Shown here: positions 20,750 through 30,651 of the stretch, piece after piece
Position numbering within the stretch: position 1 is the first letter of the stretch
Layout: every line of letters begins with the position of its first letter
Assembly: GCA_002077045.2 (NCBI GenBank)
Contig: KZ111190.1
Span: 71,596 to 135,595, forward strand
DNA from: Rachicladosporium sp. CCFEE 5018
Taxonomy: Eukaryota; Ascomycota; Dothideomycetes; Cladosporiales; Cladosporiaceae
Direction: 5' to 3'
DNA length: 64,000 nt
Made by a program: the position numbers and the translations under genes
Notes under the pieces: model-generated
The model's input: the letters and a program-made list of their open reading frames with translations, nothing else
Database searches by the model: none
What the model was told of the DNA's origin: nothing

Positions 20750-23700
20750 ATGGCGCCTTCCCCCGCCGCTGGTAAGGGAGCCTCGGCTGCGCCCAAGACA
20801 CCCACAAAGCTTGGTCGCAAGCCCGAGAGCACACCCAAGAAGCTCGGGCAGCCATCTTCGAGCACACCCAAAGCTCCGGCAACGCCAAAGGCTCCCAGCG
20901 CCAAGAAGCCAGACACCAGCTCTGTCTCCAAGAAAGCTGGTGAGGCCGCCCCCAAGGCCGAGTCTGCCAAGGAGACTGCCGAGGAGGCACCCAGCAAGGT
21001 CGAGATGAAGGATGACGACGAAGATGACGAAGAGCCCATGAGCAAGGTCTCCGAAGCCGGCAAGGACGGCGAGGAGCAGCTCGGCGAAGCCGCACCAGAG
21101 CCCGTGGGTGACGACGAAGACGATGATGCCGTAGGCGGTGCCACCGAGAAGGCCGAAGAGGCCACTGATGAGGCTGAGGAAGCCGCTGATGACGACGATG
21201 TGGCTGACGACGCTACCGAGAAGGCTGGCCAAATTGGCGAGTCCGCTGACGAGGGCGCCGAGGAGACGGCTGACGAGACTGCCGACGATGCCACTGAGGA
21301 GGCGGACGAGGGTAAGCAAGATCAGAGCTCCGGCGGCGGTCTGTTGTCAAGTGCTAAAGGATTAGCAGGCAAGGCTTCCGGGCTCGCCGGGAACGCTCCC
21401 AAGGACGCCTCCAAGGCTGCCGGTGACGCCAAGGAGAAGACCGAGGAGACCGCCGAAGACGCCGAGGATGCTGCCGAAGAGACTGCCGACGAGGGTCAGA
21501 AGGTAGCTGGCGAGACCACCGATGAGGCTGGCGAAGCCGCTGAGGGCGCCGAAGACGAGACCGAAGGCGCCACTGAGGATGCCGAGGATGCCACTGATGG
21601 TGTCGACGGTGAGGAGGGTGAGGAGGCCGTCGAGGGCGCCAAAGCCAAGACCGAGGACGCCGCTGAGGGCGCTGAGGATGAGGCCGAGGAGGGCGCTGAA
21701 GATGCCGAGGAGGGTGCCGAGGGTGCCGTCAACGGCGTCAAGGAGGGCGCTGAAGACGGTGCCGAGACCGCCGAAGAGGGCGCCGAGGCAGCTGAAGGCG
21801 AGGCTGGTGAAGCCGCCGAGGGTGTTGAGGATGAGGCCGATGGCGAGCCGAAGGAGCTCCCTCTCGACCTCGTCAAGCTCAAGGGTCTTGAGGTCAAGGC
21901 TGATGGCACTGTCGAAGACGCCGAGGGCAACCAAGTCGCTAAGCTCGCTGAGGGTGACGCTGAAGACCTTGAGGGCTACCCTATCGGCGACAACGGTGAG
22001 ATTCTTGATGATGATGGAGATCTCGTTGGCCGTGTCGAGCTCCTTCCCGAAGAGATCAAGCGCCAGCTCCAAGAGAAGCGCGACGCTGGCGAAGAGCTTC
22101 CCGCTGAGGCTGACGAGTACCTCGGCGCCGAGGATGGCGAGGAAGGCGAGGATGGCGAGGAGGCCGAGGAGGAGGACACCGGTCTTCCACCCCTCAGCAT
22201 TCTCGAGGGTCTCACCTGCCAAGTCGACGGCCTCATCTACGACTCCGAGGGCAACACCGTTGGTAAGGTTGTCGATGGCGACCCAGAGGAACTCCAGAAC
22301 GCTACTCTCAATGACCAGGGCGAGTTCATTGATGAGGAGGGCAACGTTGTTGGCCACGCTGACATCCACGAGGAGGCTGCCGAGCTCGTCGAGCAGGGCA
22401 TCTATGAGTCAGCTAAGGCTCCTGTCGGCGACGACGAGGAGGCCGAAGAAGGCGATGAGGAGGCTGCCGAAGATGGCGAGGAGGCTGCCGAGGGCGAAGC
22501 CGAGGGCATTGAGGATGAGCTCCCTGGCATCGAGGCTCTCGAGGGCAAGGAGCTCAACGAGTCTGGCGAGGTCGTGGACGAGAACGGCGAAGTTCTTGCC
22601 AAGATCGAGGACGAGGAGATCCTCCAGAAGATTGCTGATGGCGAGATCGACCCTGCTACTCTCACTATCAACGAAGAGGGTGAAGTCGTCGACGAGGAGG
22701 GCAATGTCCTCGGTGGCATGGAGCTCGAGGAGGGTGCTGCCGAGAAGCTCGGCAAAATCGCCCCCACCTACGACATCCGCATCTTGGAGGGCCGCAAGGT
22801 CAACAAGAAGGGCAAGGTCATCGACGACGATGGTGAGGAGATTGGTCAACTCACAGAGGGTGACCCAGCCAAGTGCACGGGCAAGAAGGTCAACGACAAG
22901 GGTGAGGTCCTTGACAAGAACGGAGAAGTCATCGGCAAGGTCGGCATCACCGAGGGTGAGGCCGCAGAGACCGCCACCAAGGACCTACTCACTGAGCTTG
23001 GCGAGATCGAGCCAGAAGAGGAGGAGGCTGCCGAGGAAGAGCCAGCGCTGCCTGGCCTGGACACTCTTGAGGGCTTGAAGGTCAATAAGAAGGGTCAAGT
23101 CCTTAACGAGGACGGCGAGCCAATTGGCGAGCTGACCGAGGGTGACTTGACTGCCTGCGCTGGTCGCAAGATCAACGACAAGGGTGAGGTCTTGGACAAG
23201 GACGGCAACGTCATCGGCAAGGTCAACACCTTGCCTGCACCAGGTGAGGATGGTGAGGAGGGAACTCCCGAGGAGGAGCAGCAGGCACCTGGCCTCGATG
23301 TCCTCGACGGCCTCAAGCTCAACAAGAACGGCCAAGTCCTTGATGAGAATGGAGACCCGATCGGTGAGCTCACCGAGGGCGAGATCACTCAGTGCGCTGG
23401 CCGCAAGGTCAATAACAAGGGTGAGATCCTCGACGATGAAGGAAACGTCATCGGCAAGGTGCAGACCATCTCGCCGCCAGGTGAGGAGGAGGAAGAGGAG
23501 GGTGATCAGCTCCCGCCTCTGTCGGTGCTCGAGGGCCTGACCTGCAACAAGGCTGGCAAGATCATCGACTCGAACGGTGTGATTGTTGGTGAGCTTGTTG
23601 AGGGCGACGCGAAGAAGTTGGCCAAGTCTGGCATCACCTCCGACGCTGAGGGTCAGTTCTGGGACAACAAGGGTCATGTCATCGGCCGTGCGCAGACTGT

Positions 23701-26092
23701 CGCTGTCGAGGACGCTGAGGAGGAGTCACCATTTGCTGGTCTCGAAGGCTTGAAGGTCATCGAGGATGGCTGGGTCGCTGATGAGAACGGCAACGTTGTC
23801 GGTCAAGTCACTGAGGGTGACCCCAAGAAGCTCGTTGGCCGCAGCGTCGATGAGGATGGCGATATCATCGACAAGAAGGGCTCTGTTGTCGGTCACGCCG
23901 AACGCTACGAGCCCGAGGACGAGGCTGAGGCTGAGGCAGCTGATCTTTCCTTCCTGCAAGGTAAGGTCGTGAACAAGGCCGGTCTCATCATTGGCGACGA
24001 TGGTGTACCTGTCGCACGCCTTTCCGAGGGCTCCGCGAAGGACCTCGCTGGCAAGAAGGTCGACGACCAAGGACAAATCTGGAACGACGCAGGAAAGGTC
24101 ATTGGTCGTGTCGAGCTCATCCCAGAGGAGGAGCGCGAGCGACCAGAGGGCGAATTCGCCGGCCTCGAGGGCCTCCGTGTCATTGAAGATGGCAAGGTGG
24201 CTGACGAGCACGACAACGTTGTGGGTGAGGTCGTTGAGGGCAACCCCAAGCGTCTCATCGGCATGGCCGTGGATGAGGATGGTGACATCCTCGACAAATA
24301 CGGCAACACCAAGGGCCATGCCCAGCGTCTGCCAGAAGAGGAGGAGGCAGTTGTCGACAATAGCATCCTCGACGGCAAGACACTGAACAAGAAGGGCTAC
24401 GTTGTCGATGACGAGGGCCGTGCTTTCGGTATTCTTGTTGAGGGCAACTCCAAGGAGCTTGCTGGCCGCAAGTGCGACGAGAACGGTTACGTCTACGGCG
24501 ACACCGGCAAGGTTGCTGGCCGCTGCGAGGTCCTTCCAGAGGACCAGCGCACGTTCAAGGAGGAGGGACCGTTCGAGGGTATCGAGGGCCTCCGCGTCGT
24601 CAAGGGCGGCAAGGTCGAGGACATCGATGGCAACGTCCGCGGTGAGATCGTCGAGGGCAATCCCAAGCGTCTTGTCGGGATGGCTGTCGACGAGGATGGT
24701 GACATTCTGGACAAGAACGGCAACGTTAAGGGACATGCTGAGCCGCTTGATGAGGAGGACCCAGAGGCACCAGATCTTTCGATGCTCGCTGGCACCACCA
24801 TCAACAAGGCTGGTTACGCTGTCGATGGCAACGGCCGCAAGGTCGGTCGCCTCGTCGAAGGCGATCCATCCACCATGATCGGCAAGAAGGTCGATGGTGA
24901 AGGCCAGGTGTGGGACAACGCCGGCAACGTCGTCGGTCGCTGCGAGGTCATCCACGGCGAGGACACCAAGGAAGACGGACCCTTCGCTGGGTTCGAGAAC
25001 CTTGAGATCAACAAGGATGGCACTGTCACCACACAAGCTGGAGACATCATCGGTCGCATCACTGAGGGTGATGTGAAGAAGCTCCTGGGTCACCGTCCTG
25101 ATGCTGACGGAGATATCCTCGACACCAACGGCAACGTCATTGGTAAGGCCGAGCGATGGGAGCCTGAGGATGAGGAAGACAACCGCCCTATCAACCCCAT
25201 GAAGGGCATGCGTGTCAACAAGGAGGGTGAGGTCCGTGATGAGAACGGTGACCTTGTCGGCCGCCTCACAGACGGCAACCTCGGCCACTGCGTTGGCCAG
25301 GTCATCGACGAGAACGGCAACGTTGTCGACTACGATGGCAACAAGATCGGTGAGGTCACCCTTCTCGAGAACATCGCAGATGATTTTGAGGGTCCCACTG
25401 AAGAGGAGCTCGAGGAGGCCCGCAAGCGCGATGAGGAGCGCGAGGTTGCCGAGAAGATGAACGGCATCTGTGTGCAGACCCTCGAGCGCATGCAGCCCAT
25501 TTGCAAGCAGATCCGCGAGCACATGGAGCGCGCCGACCGCACGCCCAAGGACGAGCTCGACGAGGACGAGCTTGTCAACCAGGTCAAGCCTCTCATCGAG
25601 GAGGGTGGTCGCATTCTGCAAGAGTGCAACGGCTCGCTTCGTGGTCTCGATCCCGATGGACACATTGCCGCGCAGGCCAAGGGTCGCGCTGGCACGAAGG
25701 AGGCCACGCCTGAGGAGTACCAGCTTGCTGAAAACCTCAAGGAGCTCACCACGACTGTCGTCACGACCATTGATGACGCCAAGAAGAAGCTCAACGACAT
25801 GCCGCAGGCGAAGAAGAAGCTCAACCCGCTTTGGGGCTTGCTCACTCAGCCATTGTTCCAGATCTTGGCTGCTGTTGGCTTGCTGTTGGCAGGTGTGCTC
25901 GGCTTGGTCGGCCAGCTGCTCAACGGTCTCGGTCTTGGTGGTCTTGTCAACGGCCTGCTCGGTGGTCTTGGTGTCAACAAGCTGCTCTCTGCGGTCGGTC
26001 TCAAGGATGACGATAAGAAGGGTAAGGGCAAGGGTAAGAGCGCGCTCTCCAGCTTGCCTGTTGTTGGTGGCATGCTCGGCGGTGGCAAGTAG
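20750..26092 (+). CDS. Giant DUF3659 repeat protein with LEA-like N terminus and DUF6987 C terminus
   Basis: Single-exon 1780-residue protein of a fungal family usually called LEA-domain or DUF3659 protein. Residues 1-120 are Lys/Ala/Pro-rich. Residues 120-375 are a very acidic, Ala/Glu/Gly/Asp/Thr-rich, LEA-like stretch (EEGAEDAEEGAEGA). Residues 377-1542 contain 15 tandem DUF3659 modules of about 60 residues. Each is made of two similar halves of the type LxVNxxGxVxDxxGxxIGxLxEGD and GxxVDxxGxIxDxxGNVIGKxE, separated by acidic linkers. Residues 1550-1690 form a charged helical region (CVQTLERMQPICKQIREHMERA) matching DUF6987. Near 1690-1740 is a hydrophobic, glycine-rich segment that could insert in a membrane; a Lys/Gly tail follows. 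A role in desiccation or osmotic stress is suggested by the family name only. An alternative start is at 20624. Confidence 0.88.
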   Translation: MAPSPAAGKGASAAPKTPTKLGRKPESTPKKLGQPSSSTPKAPATPKAPSAKKPDTSSVSKKAGEAAPKAESAKETAEEAPSKVEMKDDDEDDEEPMSKVSEAGKDGEEQLGEAAPEPVGDDEDDDAVGGATEKAEEATDEAEEAADDDDVADDATEKAGQIGESADEGAEETADETADDATEEADEGKQDQSSGGGLLSSAKGLAGKASGLAGNAPKDASKAAGDAKEKTEETAEDAEDAAEETADEGQKVAGETTDEAGEAAEGAEDETEGATEDAEDATDGVDGEEGEEAVEGAKAKTEDAAEGAEDEAEEGAEDAEEGAEGAVNGVKEGAEDGAETAEEGAEAAEGEAGEAAEGVEDEADGEPKELPLDLVKLKGLEVKADGTVEDAEGNQVAKLAEGDAEDLEGYPIGDNGEILDDDGDLVGRVELLPEEIKRQLQEKRDAGEELPAEADEYLGAEDGEEGEDGEEAEEEDTGLPPLSILEGLTCQVDGLIYDSEGNTVGKVVDGDPEELQNATLNDQGEFIDEEGNVVGHADIHEEAAELVEQGIYESAKAPVGDDEEAEEGDEEAAEDGEEAAEGEAEGIEDELPGIEALEGKELNESGEVVDENGEVLAKIEDEEILQKIADGEIDPATLTINEEGEVVDEEGNVLGGMELEEGAAEKLGKIAPTYDIRILEGRKVNKKGKVIDDDGEEIGQLTEGDPAKCTGKKVNDKGEVLDKNGEVIGKVGITEGEAAETATKDLLTELGEIEPEEEEAAEEEPALPGLDTLEGLKVNKKGQVLNEDGEPIGELTEGDLTACAGRKINDKGEVLDKDGNVIGKVNTLPAPGEDGEEGTPEEEQQAPGLDVLDGLKLNKNGQVLDENGDPIGELTEGEITQCAGRKVNNKGEILDDEGNVIGKVQTISPPGEEEEEEGDQLPPLSVLEGLTCNKAGKIIDSNGVIVGELVEGDAKKLAKSGITSDAEGQFWDNKGHVIGRAQTVAVEDAEEESPFAGLEGLKVIEDGWVADENGNVVGQVTEGDPKKLVGRSVDEDGDIIDKKGSVVGHAERYEPEDEAEAEAADLSFLQGKVVNKAGLIIGDDGVPVARLSEGSAKDLAGKKVDDQGQIWNDAGKVIGRVELIPEEERERPEGEFAGLEGLRVIEDGKVADEHDNVVGEVVEGNPKRLIGMAVDEDGDILDKYGNTKGHAQRLPEEEEAVVDNSILDGKTLNKKGYVVDDEGRAFGILVEGNSKELAGRKCDENGYVYGDTGKVAGRCEVLPEDQRTFKEEGPFEGIEGLRVVKGGKVEDIDGNVRGEIVEGNPKRLVGMAVDEDGDILDKNGNVKGHAEPLDEEDPEAPDLSMLAGTTINKAGYAVDGNGRKVGRLVEGDPSTMIGKKVDGEGQVWDNAGNVVGRCEVIHGEDTKEDGPFAGFENLEINKDGTVTTQAGDIIGRITEGDVKKLLGHRPDADGDILDTNGNVIGKAERWEPEDEEDNRPINPMKGMRVNKEGEVRDENGDLVGRLTDGNLGHCVGQVIDENGNVVDYDGNKIGEVTLLENIADDFEGPTEEELEEARKRDEEREVAEKMNGICVQTLERMQPICKQIREHMERADRTPKDELDEDELVNQVKPLIEEGGRILQECNGSLRGLDPDGHIAAQAKGRAGTKEATPEEYQLAENLKELTTTVVTTIDDAKKKLNDMPQAKKKLNPLWGLLTQPLFQILAAVGLLLAGVLGLVGQLLNGLGLGGLVNGLLGGLGVNKLLSAVGLKDDDKKGKGKGKSALSSLPVVGGMLGGGK
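21878..25375 (+). repeat. Fifteen tandem DUF3659 modules (coding repeat)
   Basis: Counted by eye from the translation: 15 successive modules, each with two half-repeats, an aspartate/glycine turn (DxxGNxxG) and an EGD or EGN connector. Modules 4-6 are most alike (NKKGxVLxxDGExIGxLTEGD). Modules 8, 10, 12 and 14 form a second type (GLRVIEDGKVADE, AVDEDGDILDKNGN), alternating with 9, 11 and 13 (NKAGxxVDxxGR, VWDNAGKVxGR). This suggests growth by duplication of a two-module block. Confidence 0.85.
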
Positions 26093-26811
26093 GCCTAAGA
26101 TGCATCGAATGTGGTCGACAGGACGGGATGATCTGATGACGGGTGTACAGTATCCTTGACTTGACGGAGCTCTCAGATGTTGGAAAAGCGGGATGGCGTT
26201 AGCGGTCTGAGCGATTTATTCCATAGTAATGCTTTGCATGTATATTAGTGGTAGTAGTTTGCACTTCAAGCACATTCAACTCAATCATTGTGCCAATACT
26301 ACCTCTCTAGCTGGTGATGACTTCACTGTCATTGCCCTTCTCGTCATTATTCTCCGTCTACAGCCTCACAGTCCTCGGCGTATGTGTTCGAGCCCGCGAA
26401 CATAACGTTCGCGTCAACGACCATGCAGTGGAAGACAAGGACCTTGAAAAGAAGGAGAAAATGAAGTCGAGAGCGACTTGTCACCACAAAGTGCAGGCAG
26501 GTACGAATTCTACATCTTCGTGACGGCAGGCGCATCCAATGTGACCCGACCGAATCACCATTTGAGCCTCTCGCTCAGTGACTTCACCTACATCACGCCA
26601 ACTTACGAAGCGTCCGACGCGTGGTTTATGACACTGAATGACCCAAGATTCATACGGCTTCCATGTCTTGTTCGAGTAGATGTATGGTCATGCTACTATG
26701 TTGATGCTGTTCTACCCAACGACTGTAATCAGTATGCCCTAGCGCCACAAATAATGCTACCACCCTCCAACGCCTCGCTGTCATCCTACTCATGCAAACC
26801 CACCATCCAAA
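26093..26811. other. Convergent intergenic region
   Basis: 719 bases between two converging genes, containing both 3' UTRs. The short plus-strand frames (26314, 26478) look like chance. Nothing recognised. Confidence 0.6.
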
Positions 26812-29800
26812 TCACTCAAAAGACATACTAACCTCCTTCTCCTTCCCAAACTCCTCCTCATCCGCCCAAGGATTATGCCCTAGAGGCTTCACCGCAGGCG
26901 CAGGTGTCGAACTTGCATCTGTCGTTGGGGGCGGCGCAGTGTGCAGTATCGAAGGTACAGGCGTTGTTGCTCTCGAGCTAAGGGGCAGACGATCTGGCGT
27001 CGCAGAGCGGGAGGGCGGGAGATCTAGCGAAGGCTTCAGACTCGGACTGCTCGTGTGGTCGTTGTGAGTGTGGCCATTGACTGCCTGTGACGCAGCTGGA
27101 TCAGGCGGCGCAGGTGATATGCCGCGCTGCGGTGATCCGTTCGCTGAGTGCGAAGGCCCAGCTTCAGCACCAAAACTCTGCACCTGCCTCAACGGCACGA
27201 ATGTGCTATTCTCCTCGCCACTCCGCCTCGGCGTCTCAATCCGCATGGGTGGCAGCGTACTCTCGATCTCCCTGACCTGTAAATGCGCTTTGATTTCCTC
27301 CAAGTCCTCCGGGTTCTTCGTAGCCAGCGCAAGGACCTCTCGGTGTATTGCATCGACATCGAACATTAGATCTGCATTGTTGGCAGCCACAGTCTCCGGA
27401 TCCGCACCCTCGGCTTCAACCTTCGCAGCCGCCGCAGCAGCAGCGGAGGTCTCGTCATAGGTCTCCCAATTCTTCTTGGCTGGCGCCTTCTTCCGTGAGA
27501 AGCGGGCGAGGAAGCCTTTCTTCTTGGGCTCTTCTTCCATGGCACGACGCGCCTCCTCGATCTCGTTGATCAGCTCTCGCTGGCGCTTCTCGTGGTTCTC
27601 TGGGTCCGGATCCTCGATCTCAGTGAACTCCAGACTCTCGACCTCCCAGCCCACAGTCTGCAGTAGTAGGGGCATCTTCGCTCGGTAAGCCATGTGCCCA
27701 GGCACTTTGTCCGTGACATTGACATTCTCGATCCCAGCGATCTCAACTGGACTCAGACCAGCTACCTTTGCGATACCGCCGCCAGTCGCACGGAACAAGT
27801 AGCCCAGAATCCAATCGTTGACAGCGTAGCCGTTCACAAAGCGTCCGGAGACGACAGAGCGAGCACGAAGCCACTCATCTTTCTTGAATACCACCGGCGA
27901 GCCGAAAATGTAGACATTCTGTATCAGCCCCAGCGCGCCGCGAGACGCAAGTTCACGCAGGGCGGAGAAGATCACTCGGGCGCCTAACGAAAAGCCCACG
28001 AGTGTAATGGGTCGGACGCCGAGGTTGCGATCGATCAGAGAGTCTGCTAAGATTAGTCCTGCTGCGTCTGCGCGCGCGCAGGAGACTGTCCAGGGATTGT
28101 CTACGAGGTATGCGAGCTTTGTCAACAGAATAGGTGTTGATATGCCAGCCATGAGTGTAGCAAGAAACGTCGCGCCGAGGACTTGCTGGATCGTCTGGGT
28201 CAGAGCTTCGGTGCCGAGAATCTGTATCGTAGCACCAGTCGACTGCAGCATCTCAGGCTCCCAGTGCACGGAGTACATATCGCCCATGATTGGATCAACA
28301 GTCGAGAACGGCAGTCGCACATCGTCGACTTTGCCCGTCATCCAGCCTGCTACTGTGACAATGAGATTGACGCGCTTATTGTTGTGCAATGGTCGGTACT
28401 CGAAAGTCTTCACTGCGCCTGTGCGACGGTGAGAGGCTTTGATACCGATGTTCGCGCCTGTCAAGGCACCTGTCGTGCCGATCAAGGCTGCTGCGCCTGT
28501 CCCAGCGAAGAAGGAAGAGGTGCCCGCTACACCGATCGATGTGAAGCCAGCTGCGAGACCGGCCCCAATCACTGGTGCTAGCAAGCCAGCGCTCAGACCA
28601 ATAACGAGACCACCACCGACAGTGCAGAGCCCCATGACCATCAGACGTCGATTGCGCCTGGCTTTCTCACGAGCCTGCATGTGCTCCTCTTCGTTCCAAT
28701 TCTCTTTATCGGCTTGTTCCTGCATTTCAAGAGCATCTGTCACACGCTTCTCGAAGCGACAGAGTTCTTGCCAGTCGACTGCCAGTGCTGTTCCCACTCT
28801 CTCCAGTAGCACTCTCGATCGAGAGTCATAGGTGCTATCGGCGATGAGGAGAAGGAACAGGTCGCACAGTACGGTCCATCGTAGGTCCAAGTCAATGTTC
28901 TTCGCGTCATCGCCGAACGTGTCTGGATCCTCGATGTGAAGGTCATCAGCATTGCGATCCTCATACGCAGGTGGGGGCGCCTCTGACATGGGCGTACCAG
29001 GCACAGAAGGCGTGCCAGGTGTGGACTGATTCGTCGCAGACTTCCGTCGATCCGCAGAAGGGCGTGGTGAGCTGACTGAAAGCCTCGCCGAGGATGACAT
29101 CGCCTCCTCTAATTCTTCTTCTCCTTCCTCATCCACAGGTGCAGCACCCGGATTCTTCACTCTCGCGTTCTGCATCAGCTGTGGCGTCAGATCAGCAGCC
29201 TGCAGTCCATGCTCCGCCAGCTGCTCGATCATGACCTGCTCCTGTGTTGAGATTTCCATGTGACTATACAGCCGCACCATCATCTTCTGCGCCCACATCT
29301 TGGTCGCCTCCATTGCCATGTCGATGAGCTTCTTTGATCCTTTCGTACGCTCGTACTTCTCCAGCTCTTGCATCATCGCTGACATTGACAGTCTGACCAC
29401 ACCGACGTAGGCTATGCGCTGGCCTTCAGTGAGCAGCTCTTTCGTGGTCTGCATCTGCGAGATGAGGTCGCGTGCCTCGTCTTCTTCGTCCAGCGCATTA
29501 CGTGTGTAGCCCTCTTTGAAGAGGTATGCAGTGTTGTCGTCAAAGCTTGTCTGAGATTGTGCGTCCTCGTCTACACCCACTCGCGTATAGCCCTTCGCAG
29601 CACCGCCCAGCGTGCCGTATGCCATGGTCTCGTCATCCACCTCATCGTAAGCCTTGGCAGTCACCTTTCCCCAGTCATCGTACTGTCGGAATGTAGCGAG
29701 TGCTGGCATAGGCTGCCATTGTCCCTGGTCATCCTCTTCCTCTTCTTCCTCCTCTCGAGGCGCGAGTGCCTGATGTGACCATTCCGAGACGGCGTGGTTC

Positions 29801-30291
29801 GAGGGCTTTGCCGTATGTCCAGGAAGGAAGTCGCCGCTCTTGCGCGTGGTTCGAGGACTCTTAGGACTTGCCGGACTGACTGGCGTGGCTTCGTCTGGCG
29901 GCTTCAGAGGCTCCTCTGGTGGACTTACAGTGTCGAGACTCGGTGTTGCAGGCCTTGTGGGTGCCTTGCTCTCTGTCACCTCGGCAGGCTCCGAGACCGC
30001 ATCGACGAACTTGTCGTCCTCCGCCTCGTCATCCTTCACATCTGCTTCGTCTGGCGGCTCGTCCGCATCTTCGTACTGTCTCCTTCGTGGCGGTCGCACT
30101 GGGAGTCCGAACTCATCTGCCACTGGCGTATTGTCTTGCCCGGCACCAGCGTCGACTCGCATTGCGACCTCTGCCTCTACAACGTTCGTTGTTACCTCCC
30201 GCTCCTCGACCTCGACCTTTGGTACTGAGGCTGAGCCATTCTCAGGCATACTGAATTTCCGCCAAAACGTCGCCAATGAGCGTGGTATCAC
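26812..30291 (-). CDS. DUF726 family alpha/beta-hydrolase-like membrane protein (TMCO4/Mil1-like)
   Basis: Large fungal member (1159 residues) of the DUF726 family, which includes human TMCO4 and yeast Mil1/YFL034W, a putative lipase. The N-terminal 430 residues are disordered and acidic. A helical region (LISQMQTTKELL, RWTVLCDLFLLL) leads to a glycine-rich hydrophobic segment of two or more helices (GLCTVGGGLVIGLSAGLLAPVIGAG, FFAGTGAAALIGTTGAL). The hydrolase core follows: VNLIVTVAGWM, then the nucleophile elbow GFSLGAR, then YIFGSPVV. The C-terminal 250 residues are again disordered, with a basic patch (KKKGFLARFSRKKAPAKKN). A second possible start is at 30249 (MPENGS), preceded by an acceptor-like TTCAG. 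The enzyme activity is not established. Confidence 0.9.
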   Translation of the reverse strand: MIPRSLATFWRKFSMPENGSASVPKVEVEEREVTTNVVEAEVAMRVDAGAGQDNTPVADEFGLPVRPPRRRQYEDADEPPDEADVKDDEAEDDKFVDAVSEPAEVTESKAPTRPATPSLDTVSPPEEPLKPPDEATPVSPASPKSPRTTRKSGDFLPGHTAKPSNHAVSEWSHQALAPREEEEEEEDDQGQWQPMPALATFRQYDDWGKVTAKAYDEVDDETMAYGTLGGAAKGYTRVGVDEDAQSQTSFDDNTAYLFKEGYTRNALDEEDEARDLISQMQTTKELLTEGQRIAYVGVVRLSMSAMMQELEKYERTKGSKKLIDMAMEATKMWAQKMMVRLYSHMEISTQEQVMIEQLAEHGLQAADLTPQLMQNARVKNPGAAPVDEEGEEELEEAMSSSARLSVSSPRPSADRRKSATNQSTPGTPSVPGTPMSEAPPPAYEDRNADDLHIEDPDTFGDDAKNIDLDLRWTVLCDLFLLLIADSTYDSRSRVLLERVGTALAVDWQELCRFEKRVTDALEMQEQADKENWNEEEHMQAREKARRNRRLMVMGLCTVGGGLVIGLSAGLLAPVIGAGLAAGFTSIGVAGTSSFFAGTGAAALIGTTGALTGANIGIKASHRRTGAVKTFEYRPLHNNKRVNLIVTVAGWMTGKVDDVRLPFSTVDPIMGDMYSVHWEPEMLQSTGATIQILGTEALTQTIQQVLGATFLATLMAGISTPILLTKLAYLVDNPWTVSCARADAAGLILADSLIDRNLGVRPITLVGFSLGARVIFSALRELASRGALGLIQNVYIFGSPVVFKKDEWLRARSVVSGRFVNGYAVNDWILGYLFRATGGGIAKVAGLSPVEIAGIENVNVTDKVPGHMAYRAKMPLLLQTVGWEVESLEFTEIEDPDPENHEKRQRELINEIEEARRAMEEEPKKKGFLARFSRKKAPAKKNWETYDETSAAAAAAAKVEAEGADPETVAANNADLMFDVDAIHREVLALATKNPEDLEEIKAHLQVREIESTLPPMRIETPRRSGEENSTFVPLRQVQSFGAEAGPSHSANGSPQRGISPAPPDPAASQAVNGHTHNDHTSSPSLKPSLDLPPSRSATPDRLPLSSRATTPVPSILHTAPPPTTDASSTPAPAVKPLGHNPWADEEEFGKEKEVSMSFE

Positions 30292-30651
30292 ATGGTATAC
30301 TGTGCAAGTATGCAGCAGATTAGTCTACTCCCTGAGAGTACTTGGTGTTCAGATACAATTAGGACAGTATAGTGTAGTGATTCTTAATACGACCATCTAC
30401 TCGACATACCACTTTCACGACCCACAACAGCCGCTCGGTCGAAGCTGCTTACAATGTGGGGCGAGATGATACGACAAGGGCCACCCCAGTCTCGGCGTCG
30501 GAATGCTCGGCCCGCACCTACTTTGCACGAGTCAATCCTTATCAGATCCCGAACCTTGAAAAGTCGCAAAGTCCATTCCCGTTACAATACGTCCGCTGCC
30601 AAAGGCACTCGCCCTCTACACCAACACATACCTCTCCCCACCACCGCAACA
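30292..30651. promoter_or_regulatory. Divergent promoter region of the DUF726 gene and UTP23
   Basis: 360 bases between the DUF726 start and the UTP23 start, transcribed away from each other. An in-frame ATG at 30454 upstream of UTP23 would add 66 residues with no resemblance to the family and is rejected. No further site is assigned. Confidence 0.55.

Noticed and set aside
23726..25663. 645-codon open frame on the minus strand inside the DUF3659 gene
   Set aside because: It is the antisense of the repeat-rich coding sequence with strong third-position bias; the translation is a low-complexity L/V/D sequence mirroring the modules. The similar frame at 21362-22369 was rejected for the same reason.
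30454..30651. 66-residue extension of UTP23 from an upstream ATG
   Set aside because: The family N terminus is at MKLHRAKTSRKLM (30652); the extension is unlike any UTP23 part and lies in the divergent promoter.
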